Shown one piece after another: positions 10,201 through 18,979 of a stretch of DNA of 47,840 nt. A program made the translations under genes and the position numbers. The notes under the pieces are model-generated. The model saw only the letters and a program-made list of their open reading frames with translations, did no database searches and was not told where the DNA came from. This DNA comes from Bryobacterales bacterium (GTDB lineage: Bacteria > Acidobacteriota > Terriglobia > Bryobacterales > UBA6623), in assembly GCA_028819575.1 (NCBI GenBank), contig JAPPLB010000069.1, positions 152,470-200,309 on the forward strand. Direction: 5' to 3'. How positions within the stretch are numbered: position 1 is the first letter of the stretch; every line of letters starts with the position of its first letter.

Positions 10201-10591
10201 TGTCGTGCGGAGCACCTTGTACGACTTCTTCCAAGCGTTTGACTTCGCCGATCCCTCCGCGCTGAACGGTGACCGCCAATCGAGCGTCGTCGCACCCCAG
10301 GCGCTTTTTGTCATGAACGGATCCATTCCGTTGAAACACTCCCGCAAATGGGCATCTCGCCTGCTCGGCAGGCGCGACCTGACCGACGCCGGTCGCGTCG
10401 ACGTGGCTTACGAAGAGGCCTTCGCTCGCTTGCCTGATGTAAACGAACGAGATCGCGCTCTCACCTTCATCCACAAGATGGAAGCCACTCTCGAAGAAAG
10501 CGAAGTCGATAGGTCCAAGCCTCGAGAGCGTGCCTGGGAGAGCTTCTGCCGAACCTTGTTCGGATCGAGCGAGTTCATCTACCTCAACTGA
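7262..10591 (+). CDS. Planctomycete-type cytochrome c / DUF1549 / DUF1553 (PSD1) secreted protein
   Basis: This is a large exported haem protein of 1109 residues. The start at 7262 gives a good signal peptide (MAARTFWRKALIILACG); an in-frame ATG at 7196 would add 22 residues without a leader-like sequence. The PSCyt1 haem site is C45YACH49. DUF1549 follows (PIDRFILAGLEEKGL, FDLTGLPPT, GRHWLDVARYADSNG). A second CxxCH (C347ARCH351) belongs to the PSCyt2-like segment. A central beta-rich insert precedes DUF1553 (SRVMVNRLWRWHFG, LLDWLALRF, NRLIVLSNTYRM). Such proteins are abundant in Planctomycetota, Verrucomicrobiota and Solibacter-like Acidobacteria and are suspected to act in polysaccharide or sulfated-glycan use. 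They usually sit beside a DUF1501 gene, which is absent here. Biochemical role unproven. Confidence 0.9.
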   Translation: MAARTFWRKALIILACGLPAILCAQQDKGADFFEKQVRPVFARHCYACHSSASNPIMGGFRLDTEASFRKGGTRGAPVDSKAPADSLILRAVGHTDPHLRMPPMGKLPDETIATLTRWVHMGTPWGVDASEKAAGGPARFWAFDPPREPAFPEVRNEGWVRSPIDRFILAGLEEKGLEPAPPADKRTLLRRVTFDLTGLPPTRQEISAFLNDKSPRAFERVVDRLLKSPRYGERWGRHWLDVARYADSNGLDENLVYRYAFRYRDYVIQAFNSDKPYDQFVQEQLAGDLLPEPADLETQYERWTATGFLSLGAKMLAEDDPVKMQMDIVDEQLDTIGRAFMGLTLGCARCHDHKFDPIPTEDYYSLAGILKSSKTMEDFNVVATWHEYVLAPKDQRDALNAHLAKIKSRNDAIQKIARAENHKLVAVGRQRVGSYLLAATHALEDEEVTLQPVWMEDEPAQPDWVLRAAASFDRGNVRREIEKGKRNIPPAGAMPKKAEEAYFAEYDLIVPSEGLYQVDFLNQEKGDGTTDIHVNGVLMKSGLEPIRNRAASPDVGGWWVTGIYPFKAGNNVLRLEHKQRFPYFEKVLIAPNPLPDGIRPPKTHEQLAREYDVNRSFLKQWIDRLRRSRNAPASVFYVWHAFGTDASLDDWTSPAAKYFSDFRPADRRTLAAHYESLFRQAVSQWRERYPEAEVDFNKRERYKKSGEDRKLEDDGLEALRKVLYEKYGPFRPPADSRQYFSAEARAEISRIEQERKVLETATPEYPKAMGVTEGEEIGDIPIHIRGSHWTLGNKTPRRFLRVVSRGRPEPIASNESGRLQLARWLTRDDHPLTSRVMVNRLWRWHFGRGIVGSVDNFGKLGDRPTNQPLLDWLALRFVENGWSIKKMNRLIVLSNTYRMNTAVNDKSVSVDPENRLLWRMPRRRLEAESIRDAIMLVSGDLDLTPGGTLLERYKPREYFSNTKKGGEVDYDRNIRAVYMPVVRSTLYDFFQAFDFADPSALNGDRQSSVVAPQALFVMNGSIPLKHSRKWASRLLGRRDLTDAGRVDVAYEEAFARLPDVNERDRALTFIHKMEATLEESEVDRSKPRERAWESFCRTLFGSSEFIYLN

Positions 10592-10592
10592 A

Positions 10593-10666
10593 CTGCGTTT
10601 TCACGACTTGGCGCGAGCCCAAGTGAGTGAGAAGGTCGTCAGGAAGCGGTCTGAGTCGCTTGGCGA
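10593..10666 (+). repeat. Degenerate left arm of Family I palindromic repeat
   Basis: The stretch CTGCGTTTTCACGACTTGG, then AAGTGAGTGAGAAGG, TCGTCAGGA and GAGTCGCTTGGCG aligns in order with the left arm of Family I repeats (CTGCATTTCTCACCACATGG, AAGTGCGTGAGAGGG, CCGTCAGGA, GAGCCGCTTGGCG). It begins two bases after the TGA stop of the preceding gene. No right arm was found, so this is a decayed half copy. Confidence 0.5.
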
Positions 10667-11142
10667 CCTCCCTTGTGGGTTCGGAGGAGTCTTTTGTGCT
10701 GCCTCGTGCAATGTTCCGCATCAACGCACATCCTGAGAGTAGTTCCGAATAACTGTCGATATGTAGCTCGATGAATGCGGGAATGTGGATTGGACGATAC
10801 AGACGGCGGCGGACAAATTACGGCTCCTGAGTTAGGCGATAGACAACATGGAGCGGCGCTGGAAGCGATAACCCGTATGCCCCATGTGGGTAATACGACT
10901 GAGTTTCCGCCCAAGTAACCACTCAGCCGCTCAGACCGCCATTACAGGGGGGGCAACTTGCGGCTGAGTCCCGCAGACCATATTGCTGGCTCCAGGACGT
11001 ACAATGTGCATGAGGTCAGATCACCCCGTGGAAGGCTTCGGATACGGGTCGGGGGATGTAGGTGCTCTGACAATCTCCTGCTCGTCGGATTTTCGAACAG
11101 CTGGTTAGTCAAGGCAACGGACACTCATAGGCTCCCCAACAC
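10667..11142. other. Intergenic region with one inverted repeat, no gene recognised
   Basis: About 476 bases before the RND adaptor gene hold no convincing coding frame. A perfect 10-bp inverted repeat, ACTCAGCCGC (10921-10930) and GCGGCTGAGT (10960-10969), encloses a 29-base spacer with a GGGGGGG run. GTACAATG near 11000 resembles a -10 box for the efflux genes. The inverted repeat could be an operator or a remnant of a mobile element end. Confidence 0.4.
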
Positions 11143-12393
11143 ATGTGGATCAAGCGCATCATTTGGATCGTCGTGGGCGCGGGCCTGGTGTTCTTCGCCG
11201 GCATGCGCATCTACGAGATCCAGGAAAAGCAGGCGAATCCGAAAGCGGCCAAGAAAAAAAAGGGGGGCCGCGTCGTCACGGTCGCGGTCACCGAGGCTCG
11301 TACCGGCGAGTTGCGTGACGTGCTGCTGCTGACCGGTGCTCTGAAGCCCAAGGAACAGGTTGATGTAACGGCGAAAGTCACCGGCCGGCTGGAAAACCTT
11401 TACTTTCAGATCGGGGACCCGATTCGCGAGGGCGACCTGATCGCGGAACTCGATGACGACGAAATCCAGCAACAGGTGAACCGTGCAACCGCTTCGATCG
11501 GCGTGGCGCGCGCTTCGATGCAGCAACGCGAAGCCGAATTGCAGAACGCGATGGTTGAACTGAACCGCGCTCAGAGTCTGCTCGACGATGGTCTGATCTC
11601 GCCGCAGGACTTTGCGGCTGCCAAGACACGACTGGATGTCGTGAAGGCGCAAGTCGAATTTGCCCGTGCTCAGACCGAACAGACCGAGGCCGAGCTGCGC
11701 GAATTGAAGATCCGGCTGGAGCAGACAAAGATCTATGCTCCGATGTCCGGTTTCGTCGCCACGCGCTTTGTTGATGTCGGTGCTCTCATCAGCCCCACAA
11801 CGCCGCTGCTGCGAATCGTCAACCTGTCGACCATGGTCACTCTTGCTAACGTGCCGGAGCGCAATATCGGCCGCCTGCGTATCGGCAATCCCGCTGAAAT
11901 CGAGATAGACGCGATTCCCGGCGAGACCTTCACAGGGCGCGTCGCCCGCATTGCTCCGGTGTTGGACGCAGCTACGCGCACGGCGCTCGTAGAGATCGAT
12001 GTCCCGAATCCGGGGAACCTGTTCAAGGCGGAAATGTTCGTTCGCATTCGCCTTGACACGGGCGCTTTGCGGAGTGCGATTCTCATTCCGCGCGAAGGTC
12101 TGGTCTATCGAGGCACGCAGCCGGGTGTGTACGTCGTTGACGGGAATCGGCCCGTCTTCCGGGCCATCGAGACCGGATTGACGCGTGAGCAGAATGTCGA
12201 GGTTCTGGCGAATCTCGAATCAGGCGTCAAGATCGTGGGCCGGGGGGCCACGATCCTTGAAGAGGGCGATCGAATCAATGTAGCGGTGCCGTCCGGCAAT
12301 GAGAAGCCGACTCCGGATCACTCCGGCTCTCCGGCCGAAAAGGGCGAGCGCTCCGCACAGCAGAGCGCCGAGAAAAGACAGTCGACCGAATAG
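11143..12393 (+). CDS. RND efflux periplasmic adaptor (AcrA/MdtA-like)
   Basis: The 416-residue protein is a membrane fusion protein linking an inner-membrane RND pump to an outer-membrane channel. An N-terminal membrane anchor (WIVVGAGLVFFAGM) is followed by a lipoyl half-motif (VTAKVTGRLENLYFQIGDPI), an alpha-helical hairpin rich in Gln/Glu/Ala (residues 100-190), the second lipoyl half (IYAPMSGFVATRFVDVG) and a beta-barrel/MP domain (NIGRLRIGNPAEIEID). The C-terminus is a charged, disordered tail. It lies 17 bases before the RND pump gene and clearly forms an operon with it. The exported compound cannot be told from sequence. Confidence 0.9.
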   Translation: MWIKRIIWIVVGAGLVFFAGMRIYEIQEKQANPKAAKKKKGGRVVTVAVTEARTGELRDVLLLTGALKPKEQVDVTAKVTGRLENLYFQIGDPIREGDLIAELDDDEIQQQVNRATASIGVARASMQQREAELQNAMVELNRAQSLLDDGLISPQDFAAAKTRLDVVKAQVEFARAQTEQTEAELRELKIRLEQTKIYAPMSGFVATRFVDVGALISPTTPLLRIVNLSTMVTLANVPERNIGRLRIGNPAEIEIDAIPGETFTGRVARIAPVLDAATRTALVEIDVPNPGNLFKAEMFVRIRLDTGALRSAILIPREGLVYRGTQPGVYVVDGNRPVFRAIETGLTREQNVEVLANLESGVKIVGRGATILEEGDRINVAVPSGNEKPTPDHSGSPAEKGERSAQQSAEKRQSTE

Positions 12394-12410
12394 CAGGTCT
12401 GAGGTGTCAG

Positions 12411-15400
12411 ATGAGCCTTGCTGAGTTTTCGATCCACAGGCCGGTAACGGTCCTCATGGCGTGCCTGATCGCCATGCTGCTCGGCACGATCTCTTTCATT
12501 CAGATCCCTGTCGATCTGATGCCCGAGATGGAGTACCCGACGATCAGCGTAACCACCGTCTACGAGGGTGGGGCTCCTGAGGAGATGGAAACTCTCATCT
12601 CGCGGCCTCTGGAGCAGTCGCTGGCATCCGCTCCCGGGACCGAGGAGATCACTTCGAGTTCGAGCGAAGGCAATTCGAGGGTTCGCGTCCGATTTGTGTA
12701 CGGCACGAATCTCGACGAAGCCGCCAACGAGTTGCGCGAGCGCATCGACCGACGCCGCAACCTGCTGCCGGAGGACATCGAGCCGCCTGTGATGTACAAG
12801 TTCGATGTCTCACAGTTCCCCATCATGTTCCTCAGTGTTGCTTCCGACACGATGGACGCCAAGCAGCTCCGCCATTACGCAGAAAAAAACTTGCAGTATC
12901 GACTGGAGCGGACACCCGGGGTAGCTCAAACGAGAGTCAGCGGGGGGCTCCGCCGCCAGATCCACGTCTATCTCGATCTCAAGAAGATTCGGGCCCTGAA
13001 CCTCTCCGTCGCGCAAGTTGTCCAGACCTTGCGCCGGGAAAACCTCAACCGCCCCGTCGGTCCTGTTTTCGAAGGCCGGTACGAAGTGCTGCTGCGCACG
13101 CAGGGTGAGTTCGAAAATCTGCAGGACATCTTGAATGTAGCCGTGGCAACTCGCAACGGCGTGCCCGTTTACATCCGGGACATCGCAACGGTTGAAGATT
13201 CACACGAAGACATCCGATATATCGTCCGCGTCAACGGCGAGTCCGCAGTACGGATGTACATCTACAAGCAGTCCGGCGCCAATACGGTCCAGGTTTCCGA
13301 AGGCGTATGGCGAGAGGTCGACAAGATCCACGCCGAAGGTCTTCCCGTTCGCATGGAAAGCACCTGGGACTCTGCAAACTTCATTCGAGCATCAATCAGC
13401 AACGTGAATGATGCAGCCCTCGCCGGGGCCGGATTGGCCATCTTCGTTTTGCTTTTTTTCCTGCGCAGCTTCTCGAGCATGCTCATCATCGGCGTGGCAA
13501 TTCCGATCTCAGTCATTTCGACGTTCGCGCTGATGTACTTCAACGGCTTCACTCTGAACACCGTCTCTTTCGGGGGATTGGCCCTCGGAGTCGGCATGCT
13601 CGTTGATAACGGCATCGTCGTTCTCGAAAACATCTTCCGTCACCGCGAGGGCGGCAAGAACCTCAAGGCTGCCGCGGTTCTCGGGAGCCGCCAGGTCGGC
13701 ATGGCGATCACCGCCTCAACGCTGACTACCATCGCCGTCTTTGTGCCGGTGCTGTTCATGGGAGGTGTATCAGCTCAGCAGTTTCAACAGCTTGCCTGGG
13801 TCGTTTCCTTCGCGCTGCTCTGTTCATTGATCATGGCGCTCACCGTCGTTCCCGTCTTGTGTTCCCGCTTCCTGACGCAAGACCTTTCCAAGGAACGCCG
13901 CGGTCTCGGAGGAGCCTTGTACCGCTGGACAGGGTCGGTTCAGAACCGTTGGATGCACTCCTATACGCGTGCGCTCGAATGGTCCCTTGACCACAGGGTG
14001 ATTGTTGTCGTTCTCGCCGTGGGTTTGTTTACGTCGTCCTACTACCTGATGCCTTTCATCGGCGTGGAATTGCAACCGGAGGTTGACGAAGGCCAAATCC
14101 GTATCGAATTGAAGCTTGAACCGGGCACGCGCGTCGAAGTGACGGACGACACCATGATGCGCATCACGGATATCGTCAACCGGGAAGTCCCCGAGGCCGC
14201 CTACATCATGACCGAGGCGGGTAGCAGCAGCACGTTTCGCTTTCGTGGAGGCAATGAGGGCCGGGCGCGCATCGATCTCGTTGATCAGAGCCAGCGCGAC
14301 CGCTCGGCAGCCGACGTTGCCAACACGCTTCGGCCTCTCCTGAATCTCGAGCCGGGCATGATTGTACGCACACGTGTCAGCAGCGGCCTGTTCCGCCGGC
14401 GGGGCAGCGGTTTCGGCGAGGGTGACGACCGGCTCTCCGTCGAAGTCCGCGGACACGACATCGAGACCATTCGCGAACTTTCCGAGCAGGTGCGGGAGAC
14501 CATGACCTCGATTCCGGGTGTCGTGAGTGCTCAACTCAGCCGTTTGCCGGGCGTGCCGGAGATGCTGATCTCGGTCGACCGCGCCAAGGCCAGCAGCCTC
14601 GGACTTTCCGTTACCGAGGTCGCCGATACGTTGGAGACGGCTATCGGCGGAACCCGTGCTTCCCTTTATCGAGAGGAGGGCGACGAGTACGACATCCTGG
14701 TCCGGTTGCGCGAGGAAGATCGGCTCGAGCTCGGTCAGGTCAACAATATCCCGATCACCCTTCCCGACGGCAGTACTATCCCGATCGAAAGCGTTGTTCG
14801 CATGAAGCGCCAGGAAGGCCCCACTGAGATCACCCGCGCTGACCAGCAACGCATCATCGAGATTACCGGCACCATCGCGGAACGCGACCTCGGCAGCGTC
14901 GTGACGGATCTGCGGGCGGGTCTCGCGCAAATTCCCAGGCCTGCGGACGGCGACTACGAGTTCCGCCTGGGCGGCGAGTACGAGGAACAGCAGGAGGCCT
15001 TCCGGCAACTGACTCTGGCGGCGTTGCTCGCTCTGATCCTGGTCTACATGGTGATGGCCGCGCAGTTTGAGTCGCTGCGGGATCCGTTCATCATCCTGTT
15101 TTCAATCCCGCTCGCGGGGATTGGTGTGGTGTTGATGTTGCTGTTGACCGAGACGACGTTCAACATGCAGGGTTTTCTCGGTGTCATCGTCCTGGTGGGA
15201 ATCGTTGTCAACAACGCCATCGTGTTGGTGGACTATACCAACCTCCTTCGCCGTAAGCATGGCCACTCGCTGCGAGACGCTGTCGTCACCGCCGGCGGGC
15301 GGCGTTTGCGCCCGATTCTCATGACGACGGTCACCACAGTGCTTGGCCTGAGCCCGATGGCTCTCGGCCTCGGTGAAGGCGGTGAGTTGCAAGCACCGAT

Positions 15401-15569
15401 GGCGCGTGTCGTGATTGGCGGCCTGACGACCTCGACGCTCATCACACTCGTGTTCATTCCCGTCATCTACTTCACGCTGGAGAGTTGGTCGGAGAAACTC
15501 CGGGCTCGCCGAACGGCCGCAGTGCCTGCCCCAAGCACACTACACCCGGCCGGTTCCGCCGGAGACTAG
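12411..15569 (+). CDS. RND efflux pump, inner-membrane transporter (HAE1/AcrB-like)
   Basis: At 1052 residues this is a full-length RND proton-antiporter with twelve expected membrane spans and two large periplasmic loops. TM1 begins at [20 protein letters not shown]. The TM4 proton-relay region reads [14 protein letters not shown], with Asp399 followed by Asn400, where AcrB has two aspartates; single-Asp variants are usual in the HAE1 branch. The C-terminal half repeats the fold ([21 protein letters not shown]). The start at 12411 is supported by GAGGTG six bases upstream. The pump would pair with the adaptor encoded just before it and with the TolC-like protein at 20313. Substrates (drugs, solvents, lipids) cannot be inferred. 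Confidence 0.93.
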   Translation: MSLAEFSIHRPVTVLMACLIAMLLGTISFIQIPVDLMPEMEYPTISVTTVYEGGAPEEMETLISRPLEQSLASAPGTEEITSSSSEGNSRVRVRFVYGTNLDEAANELRERIDRRRNLLPEDIEPPVMYKFDVSQFPIMFLSVASDTMDAKQLRHYAEKNLQYRLERTPGVAQTRVSGGLRRQIHVYLDLKKIRALNLSVAQVVQTLRRENLNRPVGPVFEGRYEVLLRTQGEFENLQDILNVAVATRNGVPVYIRDIATVEDSHEDIRYIVRVNGESAVRMYIYKQSGANTVQVSEGVWREVDKIHAEGLPVRMESTWDSANFIRASISNVNDAALAGAGLAIFVLLFFLRSFSSMLIIGVAIPISVISTFALMYFNGFTLNTVSFGGLALGVGMLVDNGIVVLENIFRHREGGKNLKAAAVLGSRQVGMAITASTLTTIAVFVPVLFMGGVSAQQFQQLAWVVSFALLCSLIMALTVVPVLCSRFLTQDLSKERRGLGGALYRWTGSVQNRWMHSYTRALEWSLDHRVIVVVLAVGLFTSSYYLMPFIGVELQPEVDEGQIRIELKLEPGTRVEVTDDTMMRITDIVNREVPEAAYIMTEAGSSSTFRFRGGNEGRARIDLVDQSQRDRSAADVANTLRPLLNLEPGMIVRTRVSSGLFRRRGSGFGEGDDRLSVEVRGHDIETIRELSEQVRETMTSIPGVVSAQLSRLPGVPEMLISVDRAKASSLGLSVTEVADTLETAIGGTRASLYREEGDEYDILVRLREEDRLELGQVNNIPITLPDGSTIPIESVVRMKRQEGPTEITRADQQRIIEITGTIAERDLGSVVTDLRAGLAQIPRPADGDYEFRLGGEYEEQQEAFRQLTLAALLALILVYMVMAAQFESLRDPFIILFSIPLAGIGVVLMLLLTETTFNMQGFLGVIVLVGIVVNNAIVLVDYTNLLRRKHGHSLRDAVVTAGGRRLRPILMTTVTTVLGLSPMALGLGEGGELQAPMARVVIGGLTTSTLITLVFIPVIYFTLESWSEKLRARRTAAVPAPSTLHPAGSAGD

Positions 15570-15607
15570 AAGACTCATTCCCTTCCCGGGCAGGACGGAA
15601 AGCGAAG

Positions 15608-15668
15608 TTGTCCCTCACTTTTTCTTGGGAGACAATAACCTTGTGAGTCAGTTAGCGTCTTAACTGAC
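15608..15668 (+). promoter_or_regulatory. Candidate promoter with downstream palindromic operator
   Basis: TTGTCC (15608-15613) and GACAAT (15631-15636) are spaced 17 bases apart and form a plausible -35/-10 pair. Just after the expected start site lies a perfect 8-bp palindrome, GTCAGTTA (15647-15654) and TAACTGAC (15661-15668), with a six-base loop. AGACAA (15630-15635) and TTGTCT (15677-15682) could extend the pairing. This could be an operator, or an mRNA hairpin, controlling the second part of the efflux block. Confidence 0.45.
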
Positions 15669-15750
15669 AACGGGAGTTGTCTTCAGCCGGTCCATGCCCC
15701 GTCCAGGGATCGCCGCTCGAAGACAGTTTCTTCGACCATACCCGCAAGAG

Positions 15751-17013
15751 ATGCCAGAACGAACGTCGAAATCGAGTCATGTAGTGAGATGGATCTTTGT
15801 GCTGGCGGTGCTGGTGGCCATCGCCTACGCCGGCTTGCAGTTCTGGATGCCGACGACGCGGGAGGTTCCCACGGCGCGTGTCGAGCGGAAGGAGTTCGTT
15901 CAGACCGTCCGTACCCGCGGCGAAGTGAAGAGCATGAATACAGTCCCCATTGCGGCGCCCCAAACACCGGATCTTCAGATCGTCTGGCTCGCCGCTGATG
16001 GCAAGCCGATCAAGAGAGGAGATGTTGTCGTTCAGTTCGACCCTGCGGCTCAGGAGGAGCGCTACCTGGAGGAGTCGACCGAGGTTCGGCAGGTTGATAG
16101 CGAGATCGTCAAGGCAAGAGCACAGCATTCCATTGCTGACGAGTTGAACGCAATGCTCGTCATGCGCTCGGGGTACGACCTTGAACGCGCCAAGCTGGAA
16201 GCCAGCAAACAGGAAATCTTGTCGGAAATCGAAGGCCTCAAGAACCGCATCGTCGTCAAGGTTTCCGAAGGCGAACTGTCGAAAGCTCAGACGACCGCAA
16301 GAGCCACGGACATCTCTCAGGAATCCGATATCGTCCAGCTCGAGGAGAAGAAGAACAAGGCCATGCGCGACCTGGAGCGCACCAAAGGCTATCTCGGCAA
16401 CATGGTCCTGCGGGCGCCGGTTGATGGCGTCGTCCAGATTCGTCCGAACCCGCGGGCACAAGGTTCATCCCGACGCAGCCGGCCTCCTTTCCAGGAGGGA
16501 GACTCCGTCTGGGCCGGCGCCGAGATTGTGGATATCCCCGACCTGTCCACTATGGTTGTTGAATTCCGGGTCGAAGAGATCGATCGGGGACGGACCCAAA
16601 TGGGACAGAAAGTCCGTGTCCGCGTTGATGCCGTGGCGGGAGCCGTGTTTGAAGGAACAGTCGAATGGCTCAGCCCGATCGCCACTCTGATCTATCGCCG
16701 TTTTCCACCCGAAAAGAACTTCCCGGCCCGTGCCCGCATCGACAAGATGGATGATCGCCTTCGCCCTGGGATGAGTGCCAGCGTAGAGGTTATTGTCGAG
16801 GAACGGCCCGATGTACTCGTGATCCCCTCGAAAGCCAGCTTTCAGATTGACGGCAGGCCTACCGTCTTCGTCCGCAGCGGAAGCGGCTTCCGCAGACGCG
16901 CGATTGAAGTCCTCGCGCGCAACGCGAACGAGATCGTCGTTTCCGATACGCTGAGCGAGGGAGAAGTGATTGCTCTCGAGAACCCGGAGTTGAACAGCCG
17001 CAAGCAAGGTTGA
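15751..17013 (+). CDS. HlyD-family efflux adaptor (MacA-like)
   Basis: This 420-residue membrane fusion protein has one N-terminal membrane span (WIFVLAVLVAIAYAGLQFW), a lipoyl half-domain, a coiled-coil hairpin (residues 80-200, Glu/Lys-rich) and a second lipoyl half (LRAPVDGVVQIRPN). A beta-barrel with KVRVRVDAVAGAVFEG and a C-terminal MP domain (VEVIVEERPDVLVIP) follow. The ATG at 15751 is chosen because it immediately precedes the anchor; an ATG at 15694 would add 19 residues. It is the first gene of a set running to 21950 and is followed 15 bases later by another adaptor. The context with a MacB-type permease suggests a MacA-like role rather than service to the RND pump. Confidence 0.85.
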   Translation: MPERTSKSSHVVRWIFVLAVLVAIAYAGLQFWMPTTREVPTARVERKEFVQTVRTRGEVKSMNTVPIAAPQTPDLQIVWLAADGKPIKRGDVVVQFDPAAQEERYLEESTEVRQVDSEIVKARAQHSIADELNAMLVMRSGYDLERAKLEASKQEILSEIEGLKNRIVVKVSEGELSKAQTTARATDISQESDIVQLEEKKNKAMRDLERTKGYLGNMVLRAPVDGVVQIRPNPRAQGSSRRSRPPFQEGDSVWAGAEIVDIPDLSTMVVEFRVEEIDRGRTQMGQKVRVRVDAVAGAVFEGTVEWLSPIATLIYRRFPPEKNFPARARIDKMDDRLRPGMSASVEVIVEERPDVLVIPSKASFQIDGRPTVFVRSGSGFRRRAIEVLARNANEIVVSDTLSEGEVIALENPELNSRKQG

Positions 17014-17028
17014 ATTCACGCCCCGTTC

Positions 17029-18975
17029 ATGAAGAAGATTCTCATTAGGCTTTCCGTTCTGCTCCTGCTCCTCGCTGCAGCGGGGGCGGCCTACTTTTTG
17101 TACAACCGCATTCCGGATGAACAGCCAGAGCAGGCCCTGGCCACCGTGCAACGCGGAGATCTTGTTGTCAAGTCGTATCTCCGTGGGACGCTGCAAGCTG
17201 TCCGCTCAACGACACTCGCAGCCCCCAATCTGGGATTGCTTTCCCAGATTACACAGTTGGCTGCTCCGGGGTCGTTGGCAAGACCGAAAGACCTGATTGC
17301 CGAGTTCGACGACTCGGACCGCCGCGTCTTCCTCGCGGATACCCTGCTCGATCTCGAGAAGACCAAACAGGATCTGAAGAAAGGCGAGACCGAGCTGGAG
17401 ATTCTCAAAAGCCAGGATGAAGTCGAGCTCATGAGCTCCAGCTTTGCTGTGCGGCGCGCCGAGCTGGATGTAAGGCAGAACGAATTGATCTCCGCGATCG
17501 ATGCCCGCAAGAACGAGTTGACGCTCGAGGAGGCTAAGCGCCGGCTTCAGAGGCTCGAATCCGACATCGAATCACGCCTGCAGCAGCGAGAGGCCGAGTT
17601 GACGGTTCTTCGGGAAGAGATCCGAAAAGCTGAGCTCGAAGTCGCTCAGGATCGCCGCCGCATCGAAAACGCCCGTGTTCTCACTCCCATGGGAGGGCTC
17701 GTCTCGACTCTCGAGAATCGATCCGGGCGCCGCTCCTTTGGCCAGTCTGCGCCTCCCGTCCAGGAAGGTGACCAGGTTTCGCCTGGCATGTCGATCGTCC
17801 AGATCCTCGATCTTTCTGAAATGGAGCTCGTAGCCAAGGCGGAGGAAGTCGAACGGGCGCGGTTGCGGGAAGGCCAGGAAGCCGTGATCCGTCTGGATGC
17901 CCTCCCGGGACGCCCGGTCCGCGGAAAGATCAAGCGGCTTGGCAGTACAGCCTCCGCTAATTTCTTCAGTGGCGAAGCGACAAAGAAATTCGATTGTGTG
18001 CTCAGTGTGGACATGACGCAGTTGCTGACCCACGTTGGCGCAACACCTGAGCAGATCAAACGCATCTTGGCCGGTGCGGCTTCCATCCCTGCCACGGGCG
18101 AAAAGCAAACGCCTCGGAAGTCGATGGCATCGGCCTCTTCCCGCGCTGGCGACGGGCCATCGAGGTCAATCAGAGAAACATCAACCGCAAGTGCAAAAAA
18201 TGCACAGAGTACAGACAAATCCGACGCGTCGAAATCTCAGCGCAAGGGAGGCCGCCGCAATATGTCGGCTGAGGACCGCCAGCGGGCTCGGAAGATGATG
18301 CAGGAGCTCGCCGGTGGCCGCGACATCCAATCCATGAGCCAGCAAGAGCGTCGCACGCTTTTTCAGCAGATGCGCGCACGCATGGGGGACAGTTCCGGAG
18401 GACGTGGCGGCAGTGGTCGGGGCGCTCAAGACAGCCCAGGCGGAGGCGCACGGGGTGCTCCTGGCGGCGGCGGACCGGAAGCCACTCCGATCCCGATGGT
18501 CCCGCCCTCGCCTGCATCCGGATCCGCCAAGCAGCAGTTCACCGCCGCCGATCGGGAAAACGCCCGGCTCCCGATTCCTCCCAAGGAGGGTTCTGATGTC
18601 GAAGTCCTGCTCCGCCCAGGCCTTCTTGCCGACGCCGAAGTTGTCATCGAGAGAATTCCAGATACACTCCACGTGCCGGTGCAGGCGGTATTCGAATCCG
18701 GCGAAAACAACATCGTCTACATCTTCGACGGCGGCCGCCTCGCGCCGCGCCGTGTCGAAACCGGCCGGCAAACCGAAACTCGAATAGCGATTCTCGAAGG
18801 CCTGCTGGAAGGTGAGACGATTTCATTGCGGCCGCCGCTCGACCAGCGCAAGACCGCGAAGAAAAAGAAAGCGGACCGGGGGAAATCTGCGGGACCCTCC
18901 TTTCCAGGCGCCCGCGGGGGTTCGGGAGCAGGGCCGGAGGGCGCACCGGACAGGTCACGGCGGGGGCCTCGTTAG
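17029..18975 (+). CDS. HlyD-family adaptor with long low-complexity insertion
   Basis: The 648-residue product is a second adaptor in tandem, much longer than the usual 350-450 residues. It has an N-terminal anchor (SVLLLLLAAAGAAYFLYN), a lipoyl half, a long coiled coil (residues 100-220), and a second lipoyl half (RVLTPMGGLVSTLENRSG). The barrel follows (EGQEAVIRLDALPGRPVRGK), then about 190 residues (roughly 335-524) rich in Ser, Gly, Arg and Gln. These include a helical piece (MSAEDRQRARKMMQELAGG) and a glycine-rich tract. The MP domain resumes at EVLLRPGLLADAEVVIE. The tail is Lys/Arg/Gly-rich. The insert sits inside the barrel/MP region facing the transporter. Four bases separate the stop from the permease start, so the genes are tightly coupled. 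Confidence 0.83.
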   Translation: MKKILIRLSVLLLLLAAAGAAYFLYNRIPDEQPEQALATVQRGDLVVKSYLRGTLQAVRSTTLAAPNLGLLSQITQLAAPGSLARPKDLIAEFDDSDRRVFLADTLLDLEKTKQDLKKGETELEILKSQDEVELMSSSFAVRRAELDVRQNELISAIDARKNELTLEEAKRRLQRLESDIESRLQQREAELTVLREEIRKAELEVAQDRRRIENARVLTPMGGLVSTLENRSGRRSFGQSAPPVQEGDQVSPGMSIVQILDLSEMELVAKAEEVERARLREGQEAVIRLDALPGRPVRGKIKRLGSTASANFFSGEATKKFDCVLSVDMTQLLTHVGATPEQIKRILAGAASIPATGEKQTPRKSMASASSRAGDGPSRSIRETSTASAKNAQSTDKSDASKSQRKGGRRNMSAEDRQRARKMMQELAGGRDIQSMSQQERRTLFQQMRARMGDSSGGRGGSGRGAQDSPGGGARGAPGGGGPEATPIPMVPPSPASGSAKQQFTAADRENARLPIPPKEGSDVEVLLRPGLLADAEVVIERIPDTLHVPVQAVFESGENNIVYIFDGGRLAPRRVETGRQTETRIAILEGLLEGETISLRPPLDQRKTAKKKKADRGKSAGPSFPGARGGSGAGPEGAPDRSRRGPR

Positions 18976-18979
18976 CGCA

